This document shows positions 35,937 through 43,064 of a stretch of DNA of 64,000 bases, piece after piece. Each line of letters begins with the position of its first letter. The first letter of the stretch is position 1. This DNA comes from Shewanella sp. 10N.286.48.A6. Its GTDB lineage: Bacteria > Pseudomonadota > Gammaproteobacteria > Enterobacterales > Shewanellaceae. The stretch is from contig NZ_MCVI01000083.1 of assembly GCF_002873135.1 (NCBI RefSeq), forward strand, positions 1 to 64,000. The letters run 5' to 3'. The notes under the pieces are model-generated. The model was not told where the DNA came from and did no database searches. It was given only the letters and a program-made list of their open reading frames with translations. A program made the translations under genes and the position numbers.

Positions 35937-36072
35937 GTCACAAACTTTATTAAATAACAGAGCGAATTTATTTTAAATGAAGAAGTTTAGTCACAGACTT
36001 TATTAAAGGTAAGTGTAAAAATTAGCTTTAAAATTTAGCCGCTGTAGTCACAATCTTTATTACCGCTAACCA
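35937..36072 (-). repeat. Right transposon end with three putative TnsB sites
   Basis: The reverse complements of the left-end repeats occur as GTCACAAACTTTATT (35937-35951), GTCACAGACTTTATT (35990-36004) and GTCACAATCTTTATT (36047-36061). Spacings of 53 and 57 bp contrast with the tight left-end array, an asymmetry also known for Tn7 ends. The terminus is ..ACCGCTAACCA at 36072. Confidence 0.85.
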
Positions 36073-36077
36073 GCTAC
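36073..36077 (+). repeat. Right target-site duplication GCTAC
   Basis: Exact copy of the GCTAC at 9537-9541. It marks the right boundary of the Tn7-like element and the return to host DNA. Confidence 0.85.
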
Positions 36078-36233
36078 TTGGCCTCGATAATACGGCTTCA
36101 GTTTAAGCTTTTCGCTGCTCATTGACACCAGTCAACTCCGCGGCGAAAACCTCAAACTTCCTTGTCTTATCATCGGCAGTAACGCCATTATTAGTAGCTG
36201 GCTTTGTTTGACGTTTAGCTATTTATCAAAGTG

Positions 36234-36260
36234 AAAAAGCGACCTAAGGGTCGCTTTTTT
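36234..36260 (+). terminator. Terminator, probably the displaced native gcvP terminator
   Basis: GCGACC-TAAG-GGTCGC is flanked by AAAAA before and TTTTTT after. It lies 157 bp to the right of the transposon, in the host sequence that would follow gcvP without the insertion. It can also serve the small leftward gene ending at 36244. Confidence 0.7.
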
Positions 36261-36459
36261 GTTGGCAGGGTTTAAGTTTACTCTGACCCCACTTTTTATA
36301 CTTTTTGACCCGATATTCGAAAGCTTGTACGTGACCATACTCACCATTCAAGGTTTCGCATTTTTGAAGCTTGTCCCAATAAGGTGGTGGAGTATTATTT
36401 GACTGTGCATTACTACTTAGTAGTGCGGTTAAAAATATAACTATTATGCTAATTCTCAC
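36244..36459 (-). CDS. Small predicted secreted protein with repeat-derived tail
   Basis: This 71-aa frame begins with a signal peptide (MRISIIVIFLTALLSSNAQS) and continues NNTPPPYWDKLQKCETLNGEYGHVQAFEY. Its last 16 or so residues (KWGQSKLKPCQQKSDP) are encoded by a GGGGTCAGAG-type repeat and the terminator arm, so the natural C-terminus has probably been replaced. The function is unknown, and the gene may be decaying. Confidence 0.45.
   Translation of the reverse strand: MRISIIVIFLTALLSSNAQSNNTPPPYWDKLQKCETLNGEYGHVQAFEYRVKKYKKWGQSKLKPCQQKSDP
36272..36294 (-). repeat. GTGGGGTCAGAGTAAACTT repeat, copy 1
   Basis: On the minus strand it reads AAGTGGGGTCAGAGTAAACT. An almost identical copy lies in the opposite orientation at 36574-36597, forming an inverted pair about 300 bp apart. 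Confidence 0.7.
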
Positions 36460-36499
36460 AGATTATCCTTAATCTATTTCGCCTAGAACTTTAGGTAAT

Positions 36500-36525
36500 A
36501 ACATGGCCACCTATGATTATTGGCT
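36500..36525 (+). repeat. REP-like element AACATGGCCAC..TGGCT
   Basis: AACATGGCCACCTATGATTA followed by TTGGCT is a hairpin-forming member of a family recurring at 40090, 40574, 42993, 45544 and 50918. The closest relative is the copy at 50918-50943. Confidence 0.65.
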
Positions 36526-36573
36526 TTACGAGAGCATGGTTGAGTTTGCTCTCGTATTTATACCGGTTTTAAT

Positions 36574-36597
36574 AAGTGGGGGTCAGAGTAAACTTAA
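36574..36597 (+). repeat. GTGGGGGTCAGAGTAAACTT repeat, copy 2
   Basis: Inverted partner of 36272-36294 with one extra G. The two flank the small secreted-protein gene and a REP-like element. Confidence 0.7.
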
Positions 36598-36629
36598 TTT
36601 TTTGTTTATAGGCTACTTAAAACTTTACT

Positions 36630-36884
36630 TTAATTCTTGTTCTTTTTTTCTATAGTACCAGCGGTTCCAAACCACACAAAGAAAAACGAAAAAGCGCAGT
36701 ATTTTATTAATACACTATAAAACAATTGATTATCTTCACCTTTGACAGCCAAATTCCCATGGGAATAAGCAAAACCAGAAGACCAAATATCAAACGTATG
36801 AAGAATCAAAGGTATTGATATAACAAAACAAGCAGCTCTTATTGGCTATACATATTTCTTTTTCACGTCTAATTTAACCAGCAT
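36630..36884 (-). pseudogene. Small membrane protein gene interrupted by an in-frame TAG
   Basis: On the minus strand ATG at 36884 opens MLVKLDVKKKYV, then TAG (36846-36848), then 71 more residues in the same frame to TAA at 36630. These read PIRAACFVISIPLILHTFDI..SVLIKYCAFSFFFVWFG..EKKNKN. The continuation has two hydrophobic segments and a basic tail, as in a small inner-membrane protein. A single nonsense mutation is the simplest reading; I see no alternative start close after the stop. The family is not recognised. Confidence 0.55.
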
Positions 36885-36946
36885 AATAATACCTTGTTTC
36901 TAATAGTGGTTCTGGTCTTCTGTTCCCGAACAAGGGTCTTAAAGAA

Positions 36947-36969
36947 GTGGGATCAGACTTTGACCCCAC
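36947..36969. repeat. REP-like hairpin GTGGGATCA..TGACCCCAC
   Basis: A 9-bp stem with one mismatch closes a GACTT loop. It is a variant of the GGGGTCA repeats nearby. A further copy of the same style, AAGTGGGG..CCCACTT, occupies 37057-37087 next to the end of the following gene. Confidence 0.6.
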
Positions 36970-37088
36970 ATATTTTATTACGCTATCGCCCTGATGATTT
37001 GCATGCGGGCAGTTATTAAACTGGAATATGAAGTCGCAAACGTAATGCATTTTAATAAGTGGGGTTCCGTCATACTCTGACCCACTTG

Positions 37089-39947
37089 TTAATTAACTCC
37101 TAGGGCATCTGCTTTTTTTGAACTCGAAAGCTGAAAGCCTGTAAACCAGGCTAAAACAGTATCACGGTTGTTATTTAGCCAAATATTGGCTGCTTCCTCA
37201 GGGCTGTGTCCTTCGTTTTGTAGCGCAAGCAGCGCGATTAAATCATCATTTTTAATCGTAAATGAGTTGAGCAATGTTTCCAGTTCTTGAAAGTCTTGCA
37301 GCAGATCGCTACGGAAACCAATATGAATTTCGGTTTTAGGCCAGCTGATCCCATGGGCATTTGGGGGCTGGATCTTTTGATAAATAATTTCTTCCCAGGT
37401 TTGGCTATCATGTTTTACATCATTAACCCTGTGGACATTCTCCATAGTAAAAATCTGATCTGGGTAATAACAAAAGAATAAACTGGGAATGTGTTTTTTG
37501 TTATTGCGCTTTAATAGTTGGGTAAATACCTCTGCATCAAAAATACGGTATTCATAGTGGTTATCTAGTCCATAGGCAGATAATCGTCGTTGCTCTATTT
37601 TCGTAGCCTCCCAGTTTTTAGGGCCTACCCAGATGTCTCCTTTTCCATTACCGGAAAGGTCGAACATGCTTATTTTTTCAGGCGTTTTTAAGTCATCCAT
37701 AGAAAGCTGATGCTGCTTGATATTCGATTTTTGGGTGTCAAATTCGGTATAGCATAGGCCTTGACTGCCATATGAGAATGTATCACCTATGGTGATGGTA
37801 CCGTAGGCATTAACATAGCGACGAACAAGAGCCTGATTGTTTTCCATCCAAATATCAGGATGAATATCGACTAACCCGTCACTTTCGTCCATTTCATTAA
37901 ACGCATTCTTATTCGAAATACGTATTAATTTGGCATCATATTCCGTATAACGGTTGATAATTTCACTAAGAATATGCCCCTTAATTTGAGCGCCAGGCCA
38001 ATCCATTAATGCGATATTAATTTCTGTTTTATGACCATTATGACTGCTAGCGAATGGGGATTTTTCTAAGGTATTTTCTTTATCTATGGACTCTATAAAA
38101 AAGGCATAGGCAAACCCGGCCAAAATTAAGGTAAATACGCTAAATATGCCATAGGAGCTAGCTCGTGACTCTCGAGCTGATAACTTAATATTAATCGTGT
38201 TAAGGACCCCTTTCTCGATGTTAACTTGCCCCTGTGTGCCAGCGTCATTTTCGCATGAAGCGGTAATCTTACTTTGCACGTAACGGATCAAGTTTGAACA
38301 TAATAAACCGTGGTCATAGCGTATTCTGGTGTATTTATCCCTTTCAATAATCAACAGTAATAGGTACATAATTGAGCTGGATACAACGAGGGCAAATAAA
38401 CTCGCTGCGAGTGTTTCAGGGCGAAAAACGAGAGAGAAGAATACATTTGCCATACCAAGGAAAAAGAGAATAACCAACTCTTCTGGCGGGATCCGGTCAC
38501 TTTCTAGGGTTTGTAATTTATCTCCTGTATTAAACAGTTCTAATAAACTGTCCCGGTTTTTTCTTTGCTCATCAAACAAAGGTAAGGTGGCATATTTTAA
38601 TTTTTCAACTCTATCTTGTGTTTGGTGAAGCTCAGACTCGTTTGAAAACGCCCTAACAAAGCTATGCAAGGTCAGTAAAACATAGGACTTCATGTTAGGA
38701 AGAATGACATCTGAATGGGGATTTTTGTCATTTTCTTCAATAAAACTGATAACCTGCTTGTTAAAGCTGCCTAATAGTTTTTCCCTTTCTCTGTTTAATG
38801 ACGTGGCCCTTTCAAGGGCGAACGTGGCTAAAAGAACAAAAAATATGGTTGAAACAGCCAGCACATCATAATAGGTTTCAATAGGCGATACGGGGCTAAA
38901 CAGGATCCACATACCAACACTACAAACAAACACAAATAGAATTGTTAGCGACGAGCGGTGTGAATATTTCAGGCCTAAAAATATGTTAGACGCGACAATC
39001 AACACTGCGGCAACTGCCTCGTATTGGGTAAGCAGTCTACTTTGTGACAACGCAATCACAGCTACAGCCCCGACGGGCATTAAATACCATAGAGTACTGA
39101 TAGACGCGTTTTCTGCTCGGTAAACAGATAGGTCGTACAGCAAGCTACCAATAGCAAGTATGCCTATACCGACAAATGCTAATAGAATAAATATCGTTGG
39201 CGTTATAGTCGGTAGTGCCTCACCCGAATAAGCAAATGTCACAGCTAAAAGCACCGCAGACGTGATACGCGACCCAGCTTCAGTCAGGATTCCTTTCTGC
39301 AAAACATTTAAGCCTAAATTCTCTTTTTCAGAGATCTCGCTCCATACATCCATACACTTCATGCGGAAATAGCATGTCACTGCCATCGTAAAGCCACCGA
39401 GCAAAGCAAGTCCCATGGTTTTAAGCATTGGGCTGTCTAATAGTATCCAGTCGGCTAAATCTAGGTTTGGTGCGGTTAATACGACAAAACCAGAAAATGC
39501 AGCCCCTGAAAAAATAAAATCATTGATTGATACTTTAGTGCGGTCACGCCTTAAAAAACTATCAATAATAAAAAAGAGAATTGGCCAAGTTTCATAAATT
39601 AAAATGGCGATAACATCAAACTCTGTTGATAGGTCCAAAGATGCATACAGCAATAGATGGGTACTAAAACTTAACGAGCCCGTTAGTAAAGCAAGAAGGA
39701 GGATTTTTTGCTTACCTTTCACTAGGGAGGAAAGGTTAAAACTGAATTGATACTTTTTGAATAAAATAATAAAGGTTAACAGTAACGTTGCGACTGCCGC
39801 AATAAAGTGGGCACTAGCGGCAACATAAAGTACGCTTGTGACATCAATAAGGTAATTTACAATCGGGGGGTATAACATCCAAAGTACAACGGAGGTGATC
39901 ATTAAGGTGACAGGATGATATGTATATTGTTTTAACCTCGTTTGCAC
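37089..39947 (-). CDS. DMT-type membrane protein fused to an OpuAC-like substrate-binding domain
   Basis: This 952-aa protein has an N-terminal third of about ten membrane segments in the EamA/DMT style (TSVVLWMLYPPIVNYLI, LLALLTGSLSFSTHLLLYASL, and so on). Further membrane segments flank a cytoplasmic helical stretch (about 385-560) and one precedes residue 630. The C-terminal 300 residues (EINIALMDWPGAQIKGHILSEIINRY .. GDIWVGPKNWEATKIEQRRL) resemble periplasmic glycine-betaine/choline-binding proteins of the OpuAC family. A transporter-like part and a ligand-binding domain in one chain suggests uptake or sensing of a quaternary ammonium compound. No ABC ATPase adjoins. Confidence 0.72.
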   Translation of the reverse strand: MQTRLKQYTYHPVTLMITSVVLWMLYPPIVNYLIDVTSVLYVAASAHFIAAVATLLLTFIILFKKYQFSFNLSSLVKGKQKILLLALLTGSLSFSTHLLLYASLDLSTEFDVIAILIYETWPILFFIIDSFLRRDRTKVSINDFIFSGAAFSGFVVLTAPNLDLADWILLDSPMLKTMGLALLGGFTMAVTCYFRMKCMDVWSEISEKENLGLNVLQKGILTEAGSRITSAVLLAVTFAYSGEALPTITPTIFILLAFVGIGILAIGSLLYDLSVYRAENASISTLWYLMPVGAVAVIALSQSRLLTQYEAVAAVLIVASNIFLGLKYSHRSSLTILFVFVCSVGMWILFSPVSPIETYYDVLAVSTIFFVLLATFALERATSLNREREKLLGSFNKQVISFIEENDKNPHSDVILPNMKSYVLLTLHSFVRAFSNESELHQTQDRVEKLKYATLPLFDEQRKNRDSLLELFNTGDKLQTLESDRIPPEELVILFFLGMANVFFSLVFRPETLAASLFALVVSSSIMYLLLLIIERDKYTRIRYDHGLLCSNLIRYVQSKITASCENDAGTQGQVNIEKGVLNTINIKLSARESRASSYGIFSVFTLILAGFAYAFFIESIDKENTLEKSPFASSHNGHKTEINIALMDWPGAQIKGHILSEIINRYTEYDAKLIRISNKNAFNEMDESDGLVDIHPDIWMENNQALVRRYVNAYGTITIGDTFSYGSQGLCYTEFDTQKSNIKQHQLSMDDLKTPEKISMFDLSGNGKGDIWVGPKNWEATKIEQRRLSAYGLDNHYEYRIFDAEVFTQLLKRNNKKHIPSLFFCYYPDQIFTMENVHRVNDVKHDSQTWEEIIYQKIQPPNAHGISWPKTEIHIGFRSDLLQDFQELETLLNSFTIKNDDLIALLALQNEGHSPEEAANIWLNNNRDTVLAWFTGFQLSSSKKADALGVN

Positions 39948-40327
39948 TTCATTTAGCCTTATTTAGTATAATCAGTGGCATACAATACCATAGCCACCCT
40001 CAAGCATCACCTTACAAATAACAGCTAACTTAATATTTTTTTATTGATATCGGCTTCTAATAAGTGGGTACCGTCAGACTCTTGTGACTAACATTGCCAC
40101 CCACTTCAAGTGTCTAATTTTTAAGCTAATCATTCCCGATTGTTATGCCAGTGTTGGTTGCTTAGCAAAAAACTTTGATGATTTTACTATCTAGATGAAG
40201 CTTGAATAAACTGCTATAGGATTCTTGTCTAGCAGATGTTTGATGATGGATTGAAAGGTAAGCCTGATGAGGAGTGCAAGTTCATTATGTCACCGCAGCC
40301 GCCACAGAATGTCGCTATAGGAAATAA
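39948..40327. other. Intergenic region with a REP-like unit
   Basis: Apart from the palindromic unit at 40058-40115 I see no gene or regulatory element here. Confidence 0.45.
40058..40115. repeat. REP-like palindromic unit
   Basis: AAGTGGGTACCGTCAGAC at the left is answered by GCCACCCACTTCAAGTG at the right. The whole unit can fold on AAGTGGGT / ACCCACTT. It combines the two repeat types seen singly elsewhere in 36-51 kb. Confidence 0.65.
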
Positions 40328-40358
40328 AGTAAGCCCACAGTTTTTCTATGGGCTTACT
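40322..40358 (-). terminator. Terminator downstream of a small leftward frame
   Basis: AGTAAGCCCA / TGGGCTTACT, a 10-bp stem, is followed on the minus strand by TTTATTTC. It would end transcripts from the frame at 40365-40568. Confidence 0.65.
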
Positions 40359-40364
40359 CGAGTT

Positions 40365-40568
40365 TTAAAACAATTTATTACCCGCTAGATCTTCAACGGT
40401 GCCACTTTTGAGGTTGATATAGAAATGATCGGCAGGTTGTGCCTTGCGGAATTGATAATATATGCGTGCGAGTGATGCAAAGCGGGTTTTTAATGTAGAA
40501 AGCGTTACTGTTTCTAGCGTTATTGAGCCACCACTGGCTGGGTTTTGATCGATATAATCGGTTTCCAA
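40365..40568 (-). pseudogene. Probable C-terminal remnant of an unrecognised gene
   Basis: A 67-codon leftward frame (METDYIDQNPASGGSITLETV .. FYINLKSGTVEDLAGNKLF) ends just before a good terminator. It has no ribosome site, and its 5' side abuts a REP-like element at 40574. It looks like the tail of a longer protein cut off by the repeat; I do not recognise the family. Confidence 0.35.
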
Positions 40569-40573
40569 ACAAT

Positions 40574-40599
40574 AACATGGCCACCCACTCCAAGTGGCT
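40574..40599 (+). repeat. REP-like element upstream of the RAYT gene
   Basis: AACATGGCCACCCACTCCAA then GTGGCT; GCCAC pairs with GTGGC around CCACTCCAA. It is identical over 26 bp to the copy at 45544-45569. Its position about 80 bp before a RAYT-type transposase gene is typical of REP-RAYT systems. Confidence 0.75.
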
Positions 40600-40654
40600 A
40601 AATTATCAACACTGAACTAGGCTTTATTTATTGCTTAATAATCGGTGATAGATG

Positions 40655-41635
40655 ATGGCCAGACCAAGAGAAACACTCGTGAGTTTAGAAGATACGCCTT
40701 ACTACCACTGCTGTTCTAGAGTGGTGCGTAAAGCCTTTCTATGTGGTTTTGATGCAAGCTCTGGTGATAACTATGAGCATCGCCGTGAGTGGGTTGATTC
40801 TCGGATATTAGAGCTTGCGACGATTTTTGCCATTGATATTTGTGCTTATTCGGTGATGAGTAATCATTTACATGTGGTGCTAAAAGTGGATATTGATACC
40901 GCCAAAAACTGGTCTGATTTCGAGGTGCTTACCCAATGGCATAAAGGCTTTAAAGGCACATTGCTGACCAATAAGTTTGTTAAAGGTGAAGTGCTTAATG
41001 AGTTTGAGTTACAGGCTGTGAATGACTGTATTACTCAATACCGACTACGCTTGACTGATATCAGTTGGTTTATGCGTTCACTGTGTGAACCTATTGCCCG
41101 AATGGCCAATAAAGAAGATAACTGCACTGGTCGATTTTGGGAGGGGCGCTTTAAATCCCAAGCATTATTAGATGAAGCTGCAGTACTTGCGTGCATGGCC
41201 TATGTGGACTTAAACCCTATCCGCGCCAAGATGGCTACAGCCCCTGAAAGCTCCGATTACACCAGCATTCAGCGCCGGATCAACTCAGCCATGAAAGGTG
41301 AGCAACCCGCGGAGTTACTGCCTTTTGTGGGCAATGAACGTTTGGATATGCCTAATGGTTTGATGTTTAGCGTCAAAGATTACATTGTGCTGGTTGAAGA
41401 TACAGGGCGGATTATTCGTGATGACAAACGCGGTGCCATAAGCGCGAGTAGCCAGGATATTCTCAATAGATTGAATATTCCTGCTGAAAACTGGTTAAAA
41501 ATCACTACTGAGTTTGGTGCATTATTTAAAGGAGCTGTAGGGGCGTTACCTGCATTAACTGAATATTGTGAACATTTAGACCGTAAACGACGACAAGGCG
41601 CAGCTAACTGTCAGCGCTGGTTGTGCGCTTCATAA
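40655..41635 (+). CDS. REP-associated Y1 transposase (RAYT)
   Basis: This 326-aa protein of the IS200-like Y1 superfamily starts ARPRETLVSLEDTPYYHCCSRVVRKAFLCG. The HUH pair lies in MSNHLHVVLKVD (about residues 69-80), and the family segment FWEGRFKSQALLDEAAVLACMAYVDLNPIRA is near 165-195. RAYTs cut and move REP palindromes but are not flanked by IS ends. It is longer than many RAYTs (150-230 aa) because of a C-terminal extension. Matching REP-like palindromes surround it. ATGs at 40652 and 40655 are equivalent. Confidence 0.85.
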   Translation: MARPRETLVSLEDTPYYHCCSRVVRKAFLCGFDASSGDNYEHRREWVDSRILELATIFAIDICAYSVMSNHLHVVLKVDIDTAKNWSDFEVLTQWHKGFKGTLLTNKFVKGEVLNEFELQAVNDCITQYRLRLTDISWFMRSLCEPIARMANKEDNCTGRFWEGRFKSQALLDEAAVLACMAYVDLNPIRAKMATAPESSDYTSIQRRINSAMKGEQPAELLPFVGNERLDMPNGLMFSVKDYIVLVEDTGRIIRDDKRGAISASSQDILNRLNIPAENWLKITTEFGALFKGAVGALPALTEYCEHLDRKRRQGAANCQRWLCAS

Positions 41636-41776
41636 ATCATTTCTTAATTTAAAATAACAGCATTTCCCACTTGATTGATATCAAGCTTTTCTGCTGTGTT
41701 GAATTTAGTTTATGAGTTAATTTTGGCGATTAATGATGAAATATTCAGTCCTTTGGCAAGAATCACCCCATTAGTA

Positions 41777-41934
41777 AATGATTGTTGGTGTTAGCAACTC
41801 AAAATGAAAGGCGTTATGTTATAACTTCAAAATAATGGGTGGCTATGTATTTTTTAATGATTGTTGGTGTTAGCAACTCAAAATGAAAGGCGTTATGTTA
41901 TAACTTCAAAATAATGGGTGGCTATGTATTTTTT
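41777..41934 (+). repeat. 79-bp perfect tandem duplication
   Basis: The segment 41777-41855 (starting AATGATTGTTGGTGTTAGCA) is repeated exactly at 41856-41934. Each copy contains AATGGGTGGCTATGT, the reverse complement of a REP-like core. The duplication ends eight bases before a small bacteriocin-like gene and probably includes its promoter region. Confidence 0.9.
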
Positions 41935-41942
41935 CTTAAAAG

Positions 41943-42080
41943 ATGAAAGAATTGAACAAAAATGAGATAAAAATTGTAACAGGTGGCTTACCCGTTGCAC
42001 CAATTATAGTTGCCACTGTTGCTGCCGATTTGGGGTTGATAGCAGCATTTTCTACTTGGTATTATGCTAAAACGGCGTAG
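41943..42080 (+). CDS. Double-glycine-leader peptide, bacteriocin/microcin-like
   Basis: This 45-codon gene encodes MKELNKNEIKIVTGG followed by a 30-residue hydrophobic part (LPVAPIIVATVAADLGLIAA..). The leader matches the class II bacteriocin/microcin type: LN..E...V.GG, cleaved after GG by a peptidase-containing exporter. The mature part is one hydrophobic helix ending WYYAKTA. A 12-bp hairpin follows, then a small membrane protein that could give immunity. No peptidase-ABC exporter is in the window, so export would rely on a distant gene. Confidence 0.62.
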   Translation: MKELNKNEIKIVTGGLPVAPIIVATVAADLGLIAAFSTWYYAKTA

Positions 42081-42094
42081 TAATATGTTTGAAC

Positions 42095-42122
42095 AACATT
42101 GAGGGAGTGTTCCCTCAATGTT
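42095..42122 (+). terminator. Hairpin after the bacteriocin-like gene
   Basis: A perfect 12-bp stem (AACATTGAGGGA / TCCCTCAATGTT) with a GTGT loop. The T tract is short (TTTATA). It could limit read-through into, or stabilise mRNA before, the next small gene. Confidence 0.65.
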
Positions 42123-42135
42123 TATAGGGGACGCA

Positions 42136-42297
42136 ATGAGACAGGTAATATTGTTTGTAGCTTTATCTTTAAATTCCATTTTTTTATTGTATAAGATCAC
42201 CATATCAATGGATTTACTATTGTTTGCATCACTTCTGGTAAACATTTTTGCCATGATGTTTTATCTTTTAACTAAAAGCTCAGTAAAGTCTTCTTGA
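42136..42297 (+). CDS. 53-aa membrane protein, possible immunity protein
   Basis: The gene starts at ATG 42136, with AGGGG seven bases upstream, and ends TGA at 42297. It encodes two hydrophobic segments (VILFVALSLNSIFLLYKI and LLLFASLLVNIFAMMFYLL) and a short basic tail. Size, topology and position 55 bp after a GG-leader peptide fit a bacteriocin immunity protein. There is no family match that I recognise. Confidence 0.5.
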   Translation: MRQVILFVALSLNSIFLLYKITISMDLLLFASLLVNIFAMMFYLLTKSSVKSS

Positions 42298-42394
42298 TTT
42301 GTTACGGGGTCTCAAATCAAGTGCACCCACTCTTAATGGCGTAGAGGCCAACTTTCTAATCGGCTTTGATTGAGCATTAAACAAGTAGGTTAAG

Positions 42395-42502
42395 ATGCCA
42401 CGCCCTATTAGAATGCAAGTGAGCTTACAAGGCAATCCTTATTGCCACTGCTGTAGCCGTGCAGTACACCGCACCGGGCATGAGTTATATAAAGAGTATT
42501 AG
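42395..42502 (+). pseudogene. Truncated RAYT transposase remnant
   Basis: MPRPIRMQVSLQGNPYCHCC followed by SRAVHRTGHELYKEY and a stop parallels the first 30 residues of the intact RAYT at 40655 (ARPRETLVSLEDTPYYHCCSRVVRK). The catalytic part is missing, and downstream sequence only faintly resembles the next segment. It is a decayed second RAYT copy. Confidence 0.7.
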
Positions 42503-42890
42503 GTGATGAGCAGTATATAGATGGCAAATATGATTACAGAGCTGTTTATTGGTACAGGGTGAGATCGCGGACACTTACTGACCACTTCACTTTTAATTTG
42601 ACGGGCGCCTCAACCTATGATCTTATACTCTTTTTGATGAGTATTAATCATGAGCATAGATGCTTTTAGCCTGTATTTCGGCCCGCATTTAATTTTCTAC
42701 ACATAAATAGTCCTTAATTTAATTTGCTTATCCGCACAACAAGGGAAGAGTGAGTCTTGATTAAATTAGCCTTATATTCTATTGGTTAATATGATAAGTG
42801 CTTAACATGCAACACTCATTATTAAGTCCAAAAGTTACTGTTTATTTTGCATTTTCACAGTGAGCTTTAAATTGATTTTTGGGAATAAAA
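42503..42890. other. Intergenic region without recognised features
   Basis: AT-rich stretch after the RAYT remnant. The first 60 bp may be decayed RAYT coding sequence in another frame. Nothing else is supportable. Confidence 0.35.
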
Positions 42891-43064
42891 ATGTTTATTG
42901 CTGACAACAAGTTCCTAAATAACTTCACAGATGACTTAGTCTCGAAAATTGGTACATTAACGCCCGGTATATCCCAACTGATTAGAAAAATAACATGGCC
43001 ATATTATTTCGTGGTGGGCGTCAGACTTCCCACCATTTATTTCAAAACAAAATGCATTATCTAG
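42891..43064 (+). CDS. Small frame with repeat-derived C-terminus
   Basis: ATG at 42891 has GGGAA upstream and gives 57 residues. The first 33 (MFIADNKFLNNFTDDLVSKI..) look like a genuine protein start. From about residue 35 onward the sequence is encoded by a REP-like element (AACATGGCC at 42993; TGGTGGG/CCCACCA hairpin at 43013-43036). This is probably a gene cut short by the repeat. It overlaps the end of the opposing gene by 4 bp. Confidence 0.3.
   Translation: MFIADNKFLNNFTDDLVSKIGTLTPGISQLIRKITWPYYFVVGVRLPTIYFKTKCII

Larger units (their letters stand above)
9542..36072 (+). mobile_element. Complete Tn7-like transposon inserted downstream of gcvP
   Basis: The element is 26,531 bp long and bounded by the perfect 5-bp duplication GCTAC. 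Its left end begins TGGTAACTGATAATAAAG and its right end, read inward on the opposite strand, begins TGGTTAGCGGTAATAAAG. Both continue with TTGTGACTA one base later, giving 22 or more matches in the first 28 positions. Each end holds three repeats of the type AATAAAG-N-TTGTGAC in inverted orientation, resembling Tn7 TnsB sites. It encodes TnsA, TnsB, TnsC and two TniQ-family proteins but no recognisable TnsE and no CRISPR-Cas. The cargo is AT-rich with defence-type genes. All transposition genes are intact and the ends paired, so it may be active. Confidence 0.92.

Noticed and set aside
9562..36052. Transposon ends placed at the TGTGACTA motifs
   Set aside because: TGTGACTA begins at 9562 on the left and ends at 36052 on the right, recalling the TGT of Tn7, but the flanking 5-mers do not match and AATAAAG half-sites would be left outside. 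Ends at 9542 and 36072 give a perfect GCTAC duplication and longer inverted repeats.
12464..36072. CRISPR array or Cas genes in the Tn7-like element
   Set aside because: No regularly spaced repeats and no Cas-like proteins were found; targeting appears to rely on TniQ/TnsD proteins only.
36070..36199. CCAGCTACT / AGTAGCTGG inverted pair across the right junction
   Set aside because: The 9-bp match spans element and host DNA and is short; chance is the simplest explanation.
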